A stretch of DNA of 41,328 nucleotides. Source: an uncultured Mucilaginibacter sp. GTDB lineage: Bacteria > Bacteroidota > Bacteroidia > Sphingobacteriales > Sphingobacteriaceae. Below the pieces are notes generated by a model. It saw nothing but the letters and a program-made list of their open reading frames with translations. It ran no database searches and was not told the DNA's origin. Location: positions 1 to 41,328 of the forward strand of contig CAISPD010000108.1 in the NCBI GenBank assembly GCA_903887275.1, in the 5' to 3' direction. Made by a program: the position numbers and the translations under genes. Shown in pieces: positions 1-8,703 of this stretch. Every line of letters begins with the position of its first letter. Position 1 is the stretch's first letter.

Positions 1-684
1 ACCCCAAAAGGCTATGACGTTAAAGTTGCTGATTACATCGCCAAATTTACCGGCCTGCCTTTCCGCACTGCTGATAATAAATTTGAGGCTTTGGCAGCGC
101 ACGACGCTATCGTTGAAAGTCACGGTGCTTTGAAACAGATCGCAGTGTCTTTAATGAAGATCGCTAATGATATCCGTATGCTGGCTTCGGGTCCGCGCTC
201 GGGTATAGGTGAGATACATATTCCGGATAATGAACCGGGTTCTTCCATTATGCCGGGCAAGGTTAATCCAACGCAAAATGAAGCAGTTACCATGGTTGCC
301 GCACAGGTAATGGGTAATGATGTAACCATTTCGATCGGTGGCTCTAACGGACATTACGAGCTGAACGTATTCAAGCCGGTTATGGCTGCTAATTTCCTGC
401 AGTCGGCCAGATTGATCGGGGATGCCTGCATATCCTTCAATGATCATTGTGCCGTTGGTATCGAACCTAATTATGCCGGTATTAGAAAGCACCTCGAAAA
501 TTCACTGATGCTGGTAACTGCGCTTAATCCGCATATCGGTTATGAGAATGCTGCCAAGATCGCTAAAACCGCTTTGAAACAAAACTCCTCGCTTCGCGAA
601 GCAGCCATTGGTCTGGGCTTGCTCACCAACGAGCAATTCGATGCCTGGGTGAAGCCGGAAGACATGGTAGGTAGTTTAAAATAA
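1..684 (+). CDS. fumC: Fumarate hydratase class II, C-terminal part (5' end outside window)
   Basis: Interconverts fumarate and malate in the TCA cycle (cytoplasm). The reading frame is open from base 1, so the gene is truncated by the window edge and about 227 C-terminal residues are visible. The class II fumarase/aspartase superfamily signature [15 protein letters not shown] lies at about 235-285 and identifies the family. The downstream part ([13 protein letters not shown], then [24 protein letters not shown]) is typical of FumC rather than argininosuccinate lyase or aspartase. A GC-rich hairpin follows the TAA stop directly, so transcription probably ends here. Nothing unusual is seen. 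Confidence 0.96.
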   Translation, partial: TPKGYDVKVADYIAKFTGLPFRTADNKFEALAAHDAIVESHGALKQIAVSLMKIANDIRMLASGPRSGIGEIHIPDNEPGSSIMPGKVNPTQNEAVTMVAAQVMGNDVTISIGGSNGHYELNVFKPVMAANFLQSARLIGDACISFNDHCAVGIEPNYAGIRKHLENSLMLVTALNPHIGYENAAKIAKTALKQNSSLREAAIGLGLLTNEQFDAWVKPEDMVGSLK

Positions 685-696
685 AAGACAAACTCC

Positions 697-723
697 AACC
701 CCCTCTCTGCTGGTGAGGGGGTT
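697..723 (+). terminator. Hairpin terminator after fumC
   Basis: Perfect 9-bp stem AACCCCCTC (697-705) / GAGGGGGTT (715-723) with a 9-nt loop, starting 13 nt after the fumC stop and followed by the T-rich ACTTTATATAT. This fits an intrinsic terminator. Similar C-rich/G-rich hairpins are also common as intergenic repeats in this family, so a repeat-derived origin is possible. Confidence 0.6.
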
Positions 724-738
724 ACTTTATATATCAAG

Positions 739-1257
739 ATGCAAAAACCCTTCTCCCTTTACCTTTCCGCTTTCGCCTTGATTACGCTTTTAGCTTTCGG
801 CCTGAATGCATGCACGCGCAATCCGGGTTTACAGGGCAAGGGCGAAGTAGCCTTGCAGGGCGAATGGGCGCAAGATTCGGTGCCAAAGGAAAAGTTGCTG
901 ACCGAGTACTCGTTATACCATATCAAATTCAGCTGCGATTCGTTTTTTATTCAGATCCGGAATTTCAGTAAGGTAAATAATGGTCCGGATACCTGTACCC
1001 GCTCGGGCCGTTGGACGGAATATGTAAAAGGCAACTACGAACAACGCAACGATACTTTGCATGTTAAAGGGCAATATTGCAATTCCGATTATAGCATTAA
1101 AGAACCGGGGGGCTGTTTCCAAACTGGTATATATGAAGAGTATTTTAAGGTGAAGAAAAATAGCGACTCACTGTTTGAATTTCAGGGTGCGTCGAGCCTT
1201 CAACCTATTAAAGCACGGCTTGTTAAACGCAGTACCTGTATTCCCAAACCACTATGA
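739..1257 (+). CDS. Small lipoprotein, function unknown
   Basis: 172 aa. The N-terminus is a lipoprotein signal: a short basic start, a hydrophobic stretch, then a lipobox LNAC with the lipidated cysteine at residue 25. The mature part is small, polar and rich in aromatic residues, with five further cysteines (in SCDS, DTCT, QYCNS, GGCF and STCIP contexts) that could form disulfides in the periplasm. The core GEWAQDS...SGRWTEYVKGNYEQRNDTLHVKG resembles small lipocalin-like or fumarase-neighbour lipoproteins of Bacteroidota, but I cannot name a family with confidence. The stop overlaps the next start (ATGA at 1254-1257), so it is probably translationally coupled to the S1/P1 nuclease. Confidence 0.8.
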   Translation: MQKPFSLYLSAFALITLLAFGLNACTRNPGLQGKGEVALQGEWAQDSVPKEKLLTEYSLYHIKFSCDSFFIQIRNFSKVNNGPDTCTRSGRWTEYVKGNYEQRNDTLHVKGQYCNSDYSIKEPGGCFQTGIYEEYFKVKKNSDSLFEFQGASSLQPIKARLVKRSTCIPKPL

Positions 1258-2051
1258 AAACCAATATCTTCAAAAAAATACTGTTGGGGCTGGTTATTAT
1301 ATATTTGCCCGTTCGTTCGATGGCCTGGGGCACCGAGGGTCACCGCATTGCCGGTTTAATTGCGGAAAGTTATTTAACGCCAAAAGCCCGTGCTGCCGTA
1401 AGCGGCATTTTAGGCGATACCAGCATCGCTATTGCGAGCAACTGGGCCGACTTTATCAAATCGGATCCAGCTTTCAATTACCTCTATAACTGGCATTTTA
1501 TCGACTTCGATAAGCCTTATACCTTCCCCGAGCTTCAACTTTACCTGAAACAGGATACAGCTGTTGACGCCTATACCAAATTGAATTTCCTGGTCGCCGA
1601 ATTGAAGAAAAAATCGATTTCAAAAGATAAAAAACAACTTTACCTGCGCATGCTGATCCACATCATAGAAGATGTGCATCAGCCCATGCATACCGGCCAT
1701 ACGGGGGACAAAGGAGGAAATGATATCAAGGTAAACTGGATGAATAATCCTTCCAATCTGCATTCTATCTGGGATTCAGGACTGATCGAATTTCAGCAGT
1801 TAAGTTATACTGAATATGCTAAAACCATCAATCATACTACTGCAGCACAGCTAAAAGAATGGCAAAAGGCACCCATCAGCCAATGGCTTTTTGAGTCGAA
1901 CCAAATTGCCGAAAAACTTTACTCCGAAGTAAGATCCGGCGACAATTTGAATGCCTATAAATACAACTACAATCATATTGACGTTGTCAACCGCCAGTTA
2001 TTGAAAGCAGGTGTTCGTTTAGCCGGTGTGCTTAACGGGATTTTTGGTTGA
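1254..2051 (+). CDS. Secreted S1/P1-type zinc nuclease
   Basis: 265 aa member of the S1/P1 nuclease / phospholipase C superfamily, which degrades single-stranded nucleic acids using three zinc ions. A signal peptide ends at about residue 24 (RSMA), leaving a mature N-terminus Trp25-Gly. In P1 this N-terminal Trp itself ligates zinc, and the following His (residue 30, WGTEGHRIAG) matches P1 His6. Further ligand motifs are present: NWADFIK, the HIIEDVHQPMH block at about 135-145, and GGNDIKVNW with NLHSIWDSGLIE. The complete motif set suggests an active enzyme. It likely acts in the periplasm or outside the cell in nucleotide and phosphate scavenging. Its start overlaps the upstream lipoprotein stop by 4 nt. 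Confidence 0.93.
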   Translation: MKTNIFKKILLGLVIIYLPVRSMAWGTEGHRIAGLIAESYLTPKARAAVSGILGDTSIAIASNWADFIKSDPAFNYLYNWHFIDFDKPYTFPELQLYLKQDTAVDAYTKLNFLVAELKKKSISKDKKQLYLRMLIHIIEDVHQPMHTGHTGDKGGNDIKVNWMNNPSNLHSIWDSGLIEFQQLSYTEYAKTINHTTAAQLKEWQKAPISQWLFESNQIAEKLYSEVRSGDNLNAYKYNYNHIDVVNRQLLKAGVRLAGVLNGIFG

Positions 2052-2061
2052 TTTGGTTTTG

Positions 2062-2203
2062 TTTGGTTGTATTAGTTGTATTAGTTATGCATACTAAATA
2101 GTTCAACTAGTTAATTACACAAGTTAAGCCCGGCACAACCATCCTGATGGCTATCCTGACAACCAGTGTAACCACTCCAACCAATACAACTAATACAACC
2201 AAA
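2062..2203. repeat. Inverted repeat element, 25-bp arms (TTGGTTGTATTAGTT family)
   Basis: Left arm 2062-2086 and right arm 2179-2203 are reverse complements at 24 of 25 positions. They are built from TTGGTTGTATTAGTTG units and separated by 92 nt that have no open frame of note. The element fills the gap between the nuclease and the phosphatase gene. Related GTTGTA/TTGGTT units recur near 35544-35606. No transposase is encoded, so this is a small non-autonomous or REP-like repeat. Confidence 0.75.
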
Positions 2204-2232
2204 AGAACTAACAACAACTAACCACAACCAAA

Positions 2233-2667
2233 ATGAAGATCCTCATGGTCTGCCTCGGAAACATCTGCCGATCGCCTTTGGCGGAGGGTATTATGCAGCA
2301 TCTGGCTGACAAGGAAGGTTTAAACTGGCAGATAGATTCAGCAGGAACAGGAGGCTGGCATGTGGGTGAAGAACCAGATAGGCGATCGGTAAGAGTAGCC
2401 CGGGAACATGGCATCGACATCAGCAGTCAGGTTTGCCGGCAATTCGGGAAACCTGACTTTGATCATTTCGATCATATTTTTGTGATGGACCGATACAACT
2501 TATCTGATGTTCAAGCCATGGCACCTGATGCTGAAGCGGCATCAAAAGTTAAGTTATTGCTGGGCACCCGGGAAGTACCGGATCCGTATTATGCAAATGA
2601 AATGTTTGAACCGGTATTCCAGTTAATAGCGGAAGGCTGCAAAGACCTGATCAGTAAATTGGTTTAA
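2233..2667 (+). CDS. Low-molecular-weight protein-tyrosine phosphatase
   Basis: 144 aa, the usual LMW-PTP size. The P-loop CLGNICRS at residues 7-14 gives the CX5R(S) catalytic signature (Cys7, Arg13). The general acid lies in the DPYY motif with Asp at about 117. These enzymes dephosphorylate phosphotyrosine in cytoplasmic proteins, and in bacteria they often counteract BY-kinases that control exopolysaccharide export (Wzb/Etp). No kinase or export gene adjoins it here, so the substrate is unknown. It sits alone behind an inverted-repeat element and faces a convergent acetyltransferase gene 12 nt downstream. Confidence 0.93.
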   Translation: MKILMVCLGNICRSPLAEGIMQHLADKEGLNWQIDSAGTGGWHVGEEPDRRSVRVAREHGIDISSQVCRQFGKPDFDHFDHIFVMDRYNLSDVQAMAPDAEAASKVKLLLGTREVPDPYYANEMFEPVFQLIAEGCKDLISKLV

Positions 2668-2679
2668 GACGACAAGATT

Positions 2680-3192
2680 TTAGAGAGAGGCAGGTCTTTT
2701 CATACTAAAATAAGCGAGTTCTTCAGAATCCCTGACAAAATTTGGGAGGCGTGTTAAACCAGCATTTAACAACACTTTTTGCGAACCAATATTGGATAGG
2801 GTAGTAACTGCAACAATCTCTTTAGCATCGGTATAGGTAAAACCATAGCCAACCAAAATTTGGGCCATTTCGCTGGCTATACCTTTGCCCCAATATTTTT
2901 TGGCAAGCAGGTAACCGATCTCTACCTTTCCCTCTTCCTCATAAAAATTACGCAGCAGGCAGGTGCCTATATATTCGCCATCGCCATTATTAAATATACC
3001 CCAGCGACCAAGCACTTTACCGGCAGCATAATCGGCAAGGGTAGCACGATATATCTCAAGATTTTCTTTGCGGCTTCTTTTAGGCAGATGAAGTATAACT
3101 TCCTCATCATCATATAAAGCCATATAAGCATCCTCATCTCCGGGGACAAATTCACGGATCACAAAACGGGGCGTTTGAAAAAAGAGCGGCAT
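2680..3192 (-). CDS. GNAT-family N-acetyltransferase (RimJ/RimL-like)
   Basis: About 170 aa from the chosen ATG at 3192. An in-frame TTG at 3240 would add 16 residues, but MPLFFQTPRFVIREF matches the usual beginning of this family (a short strand followed by RLxIREF). The acetyl-CoA binding region reads EIGYLLAKKYWGKGIASEMAQ, with the Q/RxxGxG/A loop as KKYWGKGIA. The C-terminal part (VTTLSNIGSQKVLLNAGL) carries the conserved N-xxS segment of RimJ/RimL enzymes. It transfers acetyl from acetyl-CoA to an amine, either a protein N-terminus or a small molecule; the substrate cannot be read from sequence. Confidence 0.88.
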   Translation of the reverse strand: MPLFFQTPRFVIREFVPGDEDAYMALYDDEEVILHLPKRSRKENLEIYRATLADYAAGKVLGRWGIFNNGDGEYIGTCLLRNFYEEEGKVEIGYLLAKKYWGKGIASEMAQILVGYGFTYTDAKEIVAVTTLSNIGSQKVLLNAGLTRLPNFVRDSEELAYFSMKRPASL

Positions 3193-3295
3193 CAACAAAT
3201 GTAAACTATTTTGCCTGAAGGCTGAATTATAAGCATTCAAACTTTACGTGCAAATTACCAGGGGCAATGCTGGAAAATTAAAGCAGCAATAACTA

Positions 3296-4348
3296 TCAGG
3301 GTCTTAATGCCCAGGCTAAGCCATCGGCGCCATTGATTGCAATATGGCCGCTAACGCTAAGCGACCTTAAATCAACCACAGCAACATAGTTATCTTCTGT
3401 ACACCCAATAAAAGCACGTGAGCTATCATCATCAACCAAAATGCCTGCAGCACCATGTCCCGTACTGATGGTTTTTATCAGTTGCCTGCTGGTAGCATCA
3501 AAAATAAACAAGTCGCCGTTGCGGAGACTGGTAATCAATACCAATTTGCCATCAGGACTAAACTTAAGGCGGTTAGCACCCTCCACCTTAGCTTTAATGC
3601 TTGCTGCCACTTTTTTGCCTGCAAGGTCTATGATTGTAATTATCCCATCGTCAGCACCGGCGGTCCACAAAAACTTACCGTCCGGCGAAACGTCAAAACC
3701 TTCAGAACCATTGCCAACGGGTATCAGGGTTTGAACCCATTGCTGGCGATTGGGAGGCGTAAAGCCATTTGGAAATGGACGTGGTTTGATCAGGCTATCG
3801 CTTATTATACTTACTGATCCCGATGCTACGTTGGTGGTGTATACATTTTTGCCGTTAGGGCTAACATAAACCATGTGCGTACGGTCCTGCCCGGTACCAA
3901 AACACCAGTCGAATTTGCCTGTTGCAGGGTCTAATCTGGCTACGGTTTTACTGCCTTCCACGCTAAACCAAACCTTGCCACCCTGGAAATAAATACCATG
4001 CGGTCCCATAAAAGGTTTGGTGTCCAAAGCTGGCAATGCCTTTTGCGCTACCAGGTCAATCACATCCAGCTCGTGTAAGCTTCCGCCACCGTAGATGGTC
4101 ACATAGGCCGTTTTCCCGTCTGCCGAAGCAATAACCTCATGCGGGTCGTTTCCAACTGGTACCTTCGCTAATACATTGAACGTTGTCGGGTCTATTATGG
4201 CCAGAATATGGTCGCCTTTGGAAAGTGCCAGCAATGTTTTAGCCGGTAACGACTGCCCATAACTAACATTCGTAGCCATAGAAAAGATGGCTGAAAGTAG
4301 AAAAGACGATACCAGCTTTAGCCCTCTATAATTGCTAACCGTTTTCAT
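3296..4348 (-). CDS. Exported YVTN/YncE-type beta-propeller protein
   Basis: 350 aa. A long N-terminal signal (about residues 1-31, ending VSYG-Q) sends it to the periplasm or surface. The mature part consists of repeated blades of about 40 residues with the pattern SPDGK..YVTN or ADGKTAYVT (for example SADGKTAYVTIYGG, SPNGKNVYTTNVASG, SPDGKFLWTAGADDG, SPDGKLVLITSLRNG). This is the hallmark of the YVTN beta-propeller family, and about seven blades are expected. Such proteins bind partners, metals or DNA in the envelope; no catalytic motif is visible. It is followed upstream on the same strand by YceI and cytochrome c genes, so the three may form one exported unit. Confidence 0.85.
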   Translation of the reverse strand: MKTVSNYRGLKLVSSFLLSAIFSMATNVSYGQSLPAKTLLALSKGDHILAIIDPTTFNVLAKVPVGNDPHEVIASADGKTAYVTIYGGGSLHELDVIDLVAQKALPALDTKPFMGPHGIYFQGGKVWFSVEGSKTVARLDPATGKFDWCFGTGQDRTHMVYVSPNGKNVYTTNVASGSVSIISDSLIKPRPFPNGFTPPNRQQWVQTLIPVGNGSEGFDVSPDGKFLWTAGADDGIITIIDLAGKKVAASIKAKVEGANRLKFSPDGKLVLITSLRNGDLFIFDATSRQLIKTISTGHGAAGILVDDDSSRAFIGCTEDNYVAVVDLRSLSVSGHIAINGADGLAWALRP

Positions 4349-4386
4349 TTGAAAGGTAAATTAATCACGCTCTATCTGTCCCGAAA

Positions 4387-4938
4387 CTACAAAGTTGCGC
4401 TTTCGGTCTTTCTTTCCTCGCAATCCAGATGCACCGTTACAACGTCGGATAGGATCATACTTGAACTACCAACGCCGAAATCAAGCCGGTTAATTTTGAA
4501 GGTAGATTTAAATTCAACCGTATTGCCCTGATCCATATAACTAAATGGAATGTCCAATTGCTTGGTTTTGTCCTTAATGGTCAGCAAAAAAGTACCGATA
4601 TAGTTGTCGCCACTTTTATGTTTCAGGGCTACAGATTTCATTGTTATTTTAGGGTATTTAGCTACATCAAAAAAATCCTCGCTGCGCAGGTGTTCATCCT
4701 TGGTAGTATTATCCGTGTTGATCGTACCTACATCCACTGAAGCTTCCAGGGTACTTGCCGATAGGTTTGCCCCAACGAAATGGATCTTGGCAGTTAAGCC
4801 GCCAAGCGAACCCCCGGTATTGATACCCATGTTCTTGATTTCGAAGGTGATTGACGACTTTGCGACCGTCCCTTGTGCATATACCGCTCCCACACCGGTA
4901 CCAATTACCAGTAGCATGGCTATAAAAAACCGCTTCAT
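4387..4938 (-). CDS. YceI-family periplasmic protein
   Basis: 183 aa. A clean signal peptide ends AVYA-Q at about residue 22. The mature sequence has the YceI lipocalin-like pattern: S-x-ITFEIKNMG near the start, then DVGTINTDNTTKDEHLRSEDFFDVAKYPKITM (about 70-100), the family's most conserved stretch. YceI proteins bind amphiphilic or polyisoprenoid molecules in the periplasm, and some accompany electron-transfer proteins. The neighbour upstream is a cytochrome c, which fits that association. The start is preceded by AGGGAAAATTAAA, a reasonable ribosome binding region. Confidence 0.92.
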   Translation of the reverse strand: MKRFFIAMLLVIGTGVGAVYAQGTVAKSSITFEIKNMGINTGGSLGGLTAKIHFVGANLSASTLEASVDVGTINTDNTTKDEHLRSEDFFDVAKYPKITMKSVALKHKSGDNYIGTFLLTIKDKTKQLDIPFSYMDQGNTVEFKSTFKINRLDFGVGSSSMILSDVVTVHLDCEERKTESATL

Positions 4939-4959
4939 TTTAATTTTCCCTAATCAAAA

Positions 4960-5499
4960 TTACTTGCCTGATGGTGGAGTTCCGCCCGGAGGAGGAGGAG
5001 TACCCGGAGCACCTGGAGGCGGAGTTCCCGGAGCACCCGGAGGCGGACCACCCGGAGGCGGGCCACCCGGACCATGATGTTCTTCAGGAACTTTTACTTC
5101 CGGATGTGATTTACCGGCATGGCAAGTAAAGCAATTTACACCTGTTATTTTATACAAGCCGAGGCTATCTTTTTCGCTTCCAAAAAACTTCTTGTTGATC
5201 TGGCTTTCCATCTCAAACATTTCACGCGCTGCCTTTTTTTCAGGCTTGGCGTCGCTGGCGAAATCCATTTTTCCTGTTTCTGCATTACGCGCATGACAGA
5301 AATTACAATGCACACCTAATGATGCCGACCATTCGTCCATCGTATGATCCAACACACGATAAGGAATGTTTTTCGGGAATACCTTCAGGTTAACCAGTTT
5401 AGGTTCTTCCCGCTGTTGCTGCGGCAGAGATGCTGCCACACTAACTGCAATAAGCGCAATGGCACCAGCAGTTACCAGTAGTTGTTTCTTTAATTGCAT
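4960..5499 (-). CDS. Exported di-heme c-type cytochrome with Pro/Gly-rich tail (reaction-centre cytochrome-like fold)
   Basis: 179 aa. An N-terminal signal (residues 1-24) is followed by NLKVFPKNIPYRVLDHTMDEWSASLGVHCNFCH, which resembles the photosynthetic reaction-centre cytochrome subunit family (CytoC_RC) that is also found in non-phototrophic Bacteroidota. Two heme-binding CXXCH motifs occur at residues 65-69 (CNFCH) and 123-127 (CFTCH). Methionines near 54 and 94-97 could be distal ligands. From about residue 142 the protein becomes almost pure Pro/Gly with a repeated PPPGAPGT unit. It probably transfers electrons in the periplasm, and the tail may tether it to the envelope or a partner. 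Its partner oxidase or dehydrogenase is not evident. Confidence 0.85.
   Translation of the reverse strand: MQLKKQLLVTAGAIALIAVSVAASLPQQQREEPKLVNLKVFPKNIPYRVLDHTMDEWSASLGVHCNFCHARNAETGKMDFASDAKPEKKAAREMFEMESQINKKFFGSEKDSLGLYKITGVNCFTCHAGKSHPEVKVPEEHHGPGGPPPGGPPPGAPGTPPPGAPGTPPPPGGTPPSGK
4963..5076 (-). repeat. Imperfect GC-rich repeat encoding the cytochrome Pro/Gly tail
   Basis: On the plus strand this stretch is made of GGAGGC, CCCGGAGCACC and related units, including two near-identical 24-27 bp copies. It encodes PPPGAPGT twice plus GGPPPG units. The plus strand has many closely spaced GG runs. Copy number could change by slippage, giving tails of variable length. Confidence 0.65.
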
Positions 5500-5700
5500 T
5501 TTGCTTTTTTGATGATGGAATAAATATAAAAAATGATTCCTGTATTTTTTCTGAAGATCGACACCGGCCCTATATTTATCGACAAAACGGAATTTTTAAC
5601 CGATTGTTGTGTTAACGCTATCACTTACTCTGCCCGGTTGATCTTGGTTTCTGTTATCTAAACAAGTAAACCACTACAACACCTGCAAGCAGTACAAGGA

Positions 5701-8511
5701 TCAATGCGCTTCCAGCCAATTCTGTCCTACGCCAACTTCCGCCAGAATAGGCACATCAGTTTTAATTGCATGTTTCATCAGTTCAGTTATGATCGGCTTT
5801 ACCTTTTCTATCTCGTAATTGGGTACGTCAAAAACCAACTCATCATGTACCTGCATGGTCATTCTTGAATCGAGTTTGAGGGCCTTGAATTCGCGGTGAA
5901 TATTGATCATCGCGATCTTGATCATATCGGCTGCTGATCCCTGAATAGGTGCGTTGATCGCATTTCGTTCGGCAAATCCGCGTACAGTAGCATTAGCCGA
6001 ATTGATATCCCGTAAGTAACGCCTGCGGCCCATCAGCGTACATACATAGCCATTTTCACGGGCAAAATTCATCGTATCGCTCATGTATTGTTTAATACCG
6101 GGATAGGTGGCAAAATAATTTTCGATGATCTCTGCCGCTTCTTTCCTCGGTATGCCAAGGTTTTGTGATAAACCAAATGCTGACTGCCCATATATAATAC
6201 CAAAATTTACCGCCTTGGCATTACGGCGTTCATCGTTCGTTACTTCGTTCAACTGCCTGCCGTAAACACGGGCAGCAGTGGCGGTATGGATATCAAGATT
6301 TTGATTGAAGGCATCCAGCATATTAACATCCTTACTGATCTCGGCTATGATACGCAATTCTATCTGCGAATAATCCGCCGATAATATACTATGGTTGGCA
6401 TCACGTGGAATAAAGGCTTTGCGCACTTCCCTTCCCCGCTCAGTTCGGATAGGTATATTCTGTAAATTAGGATTGGTAGAGCTTAATCGTCCCGTAGCCG
6501 CTATTGCCTGGTTATAGGAAGTATGTACACGGCCAGTTTTAGGATTTACCATTTGAGGCAACGCATCAACATAGGTTGATTTTAGCTTTTGCAGTTGGCG
6601 GTAATCCAATATATCACGCACGATATCACTCTTTGCAGCGAGTGATAACAATACATCTTCCCCGGTTTGATACTGTCCGGTTTTTGTTTTCTTAGCCTTC
6701 GGGTCGAGCATTAGCTTTTCAAAAAGCACTTCACCCAGCTGTTTTGGCGAAGCGATATTAAAGCGTACACCAGCCTTATCATATACAGTACGTTCCAGTT
6801 TTGCGATATCAACTTCCAGGTCCTTTGAAAACTCTTTCAGGGTTGCTGTATCAATTTTTACACCTTCATATTCAATATCAGCCAAAACGTATACCAATGG
6901 GTTTTCGATCTCGTTTACCAATTTTTCAGCTTCGGCCTGTACCAATTTGGGCTCAAAAACACTGCGAAGCTGTAAGGTAATATCTGCGTCTTCTGCAGCA
7001 TATTCTTTTACCTTTTCAATTTCAACATCACGCATATTGCCCTGGCCTTTCCCTTTGGCGCCGATCAATTCGATGATAGATACTGGTTTGTATCCCAAAT
7101 AATTTTCGGAAAGGATATCCATATTGTGGCGGGTATCCGGGTCGAGGACGTAATGGGCCAGCATGGTATCAAATAATACTCCGGCTACCTGTACTCCATA
7201 CCATTTGAACACCAGGATATCATATTTAATATTCTGACCAGTTTTGCCTATCGATGGGTTTTCTAAAACCGGCTTAAACTCGTTAACTATTGCCTGTGCC
7301 TCATGCTGGTTTGAAGGGACCGGCACATACCAGCCTTCGTGTTCTTTTACCGAGAAAGACAGGCCAACCAACTCACAATTATTAGCGTCTATGCCGGTTG
7401 TTTCAGTATCAAAACAAATACTTGATTGCTGTTGCAACAGTCTGATCAATTCGGCGCGTTTCTCTTTGGTATCAGCCAGGTAATAGTTATGCGGAACGTT
7501 ATTGATATTTTTTGCAGCTACTTCATTTTCAGGTTCACTTATATCCCTCACTTCCAGATTCAAAACAGGGCGGGCATCGGCAACAGGCTGACCAAATAAA
7601 TCCGTCTGAACACCTACAGAACGCGACTCCGTTACGCTGAAATCTTCGCCAAATACACGCCTGCCCAGGGTTCGGAATTCCAGCTCGGCAAATAAAGGTT
7701 CTAACAATTCGCGACTTGGTGCTGTAACTTCTAATCCGGCTTCATCCAATTCAACAGGAGCCTGCAGGTTAATGGTCGCCAGCTTTTTTGATAGCAAGCC
7801 CTGCTCAGCAAAGGCTTCTACATTCTCCTTTAATTTGCCCTTTAACTCATGACTGTTGGCGATGATGTTCTCCATTGAGCCATATTGTTTAATTAGCAGC
7901 TTGGCGGTTTTTTCGCCTACACCCGGTATGCCGGGTATATTATCTACTGCATCTCCCCATAAACCCAATATATCGATCACCTGTAGTGGGTCATTTACCT
8001 CCCATTTCTCCAATACCTCTTTCACACCCATTATTTCCACTTCATTGCCTTGCCGGCCCGGTTTATAAAGCTTGATGTTTTCAGAAACCAGCTGTGCAAA
8101 GTCTTTATCGGGTGTCATGCAAAACACTTCATATCCAACCCTTTCGGCTTTTTTAGCAAGGGTGCCGATAATATCATCAGCCTCAAAACCATCAGAGGTG
8201 ATCAGCGGAATATTAAACCCTAAAACAATTCGGAAGATATAAGGAATAGCTTTAGCAAGGTCCTCGGGCATAGCCTCGCGATGTGCTTTATAAGCCTCAA
8301 AATCGGTATGACGTTCGGTTGGTGCTTCGGTATCAAAAACTACAGCCATGTGCGTTGGTTTCTCTTTTTTGAGCACATCCAGCAGGGTATTGGTAAAACC
8401 CAGCATAGCTGAGGTATTCAAGCCACCCGAAGTAAATCGTGGGGTTTTGCTCAGGGCAAAATGTGCGCGGTAAATTAGCGCCATGCCATCCAGTAGGAAT
8501 AACTTTTTCAT
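5701..8511 (-). CDS. polA: DNA polymerase I
   Basis: 936 aa, normal length. The 5'-3' nuclease domain spans about residues 1-290 (LLDGMALIYRAHFAL; FEADDIIGTLA; WGDAVDNIPGIPGVGEKTA). The 3'-5' exonuclease domain lies at about 345-530 and keeps its acidic residues: FDTETTGID (Exo I) and YAAEDADITLQL (Exo III). Proofreading is therefore likely intact, unlike Taq-type enzymes. The polymerase domain has motif A DYSQIELRIIAEIS, motif B RRNAKAVNFGIIYGQS and motif C MQVHDELVFDV. It fills gaps in repair and removes RNA primers in replication. The gene appears monocistronic and is flanked upstream by an inverted-repeat element. Confidence 0.98.
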   Translation of the reverse strand: MKKLFLLDGMALIYRAHFALSKTPRFTSGGLNTSAMLGFTNTLLDVLKKEKPTHMAVVFDTEAPTERHTDFEAYKAHREAMPEDLAKAIPYIFRIVLGFNIPLITSDGFEADDIIGTLAKKAERVGYEVFCMTPDKDFAQLVSENIKLYKPGRQGNEVEIMGVKEVLEKWEVNDPLQVIDILGLWGDAVDNIPGIPGVGEKTAKLLIKQYGSMENIIANSHELKGKLKENVEAFAEQGLLSKKLATINLQAPVELDEAGLEVTAPSRELLEPLFAELEFRTLGRRVFGEDFSVTESRSVGVQTDLFGQPVADARPVLNLEVRDISEPENEVAAKNINNVPHNYYLADTKEKRAELIRLLQQQSSICFDTETTGIDANNCELVGLSFSVKEHEGWYVPVPSNQHEAQAIVNEFKPVLENPSIGKTGQNIKYDILVFKWYGVQVAGVLFDTMLAHYVLDPDTRHNMDILSENYLGYKPVSIIELIGAKGKGQGNMRDVEIEKVKEYAAEDADITLQLRSVFEPKLVQAEAEKLVNEIENPLVYVLADIEYEGVKIDTATLKEFSKDLEVDIAKLERTVYDKAGVRFNIASPKQLGEVLFEKLMLDPKAKKTKTGQYQTGEDVLLSLAAKSDIVRDILDYRQLQKLKSTYVDALPQMVNPKTGRVHTSYNQAIAATGRLSSTNPNLQNIPIRTERGREVRKAFIPRDANHSILSADYSQIELRIIAEISKDVNMLDAFNQNLDIHTATAARVYGRQLNEVTNDERRNAKAVNFGIIYGQSAFGLSQNLGIPRKEAAEIIENYFATYPGIKQYMSDTMNFARENGYVCTLMGRRRYLRDINSANATVRGFAERNAINAPIQGSAADMIKIAMINIHREFKALKLDSRMTMQVHDELVFDVPNYEIEKVKPIITELMKHAIKTDVPILAEVGVGQNWLEAH

Positions 8512-8539
8512 TGTTGATTTACACTAATTGCACGAATTT

Positions 8540-8703
8540 AATCAACACGAATTTCACGGATTATTTAAATGAATTGAGCCGAATTAAATGCCTGGGATAC
8601 AATAGTACAAAATATCGGCTAAAAGGTATAATTCAATTGCTATCGTTGTAATCTCAACAAATTCGTGCTAATTCGCTCCTATTCGTGCAAATTCGTGTTG
8701 ATT
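8540..8703. repeat. Inverted repeat of the AATTCGTG family between polA and tag
   Basis: A perfect 15-bp inverted pair, AATCAACACGAATTT (8540-8554) and AAATTCGTGTTGATT (8689-8703). Additional ATTCGTG copies lie on both flanks (8531-8537, 8660-8666, 8681-8687). The right arm ends exactly at the base before the tag stop codon. No protein is encoded. The pattern is a short palindromic intergenic element that may also act as a bidirectional transcription stop. Confidence 0.75.

Noticed and set aside
4604..5077. A long plus-strand frame with a Pro/Gly-rich end opposite the YceI and cytochrome genes.
   Set aside because: It is the complement of two well-supported genes; the Pro/Gly composition only reflects the GC-rich repeat read on the other strand.
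5654..5704. A 16-residue very hydrophobic frame (TTG start) overlapping the polA stop on the minus strand.
   Set aside because: It is too short, has no ATG and no ribosome site, and lies at the edge of polA; it may be chance, although the Val/Leu-rich sequence resembles a small membrane peptide.
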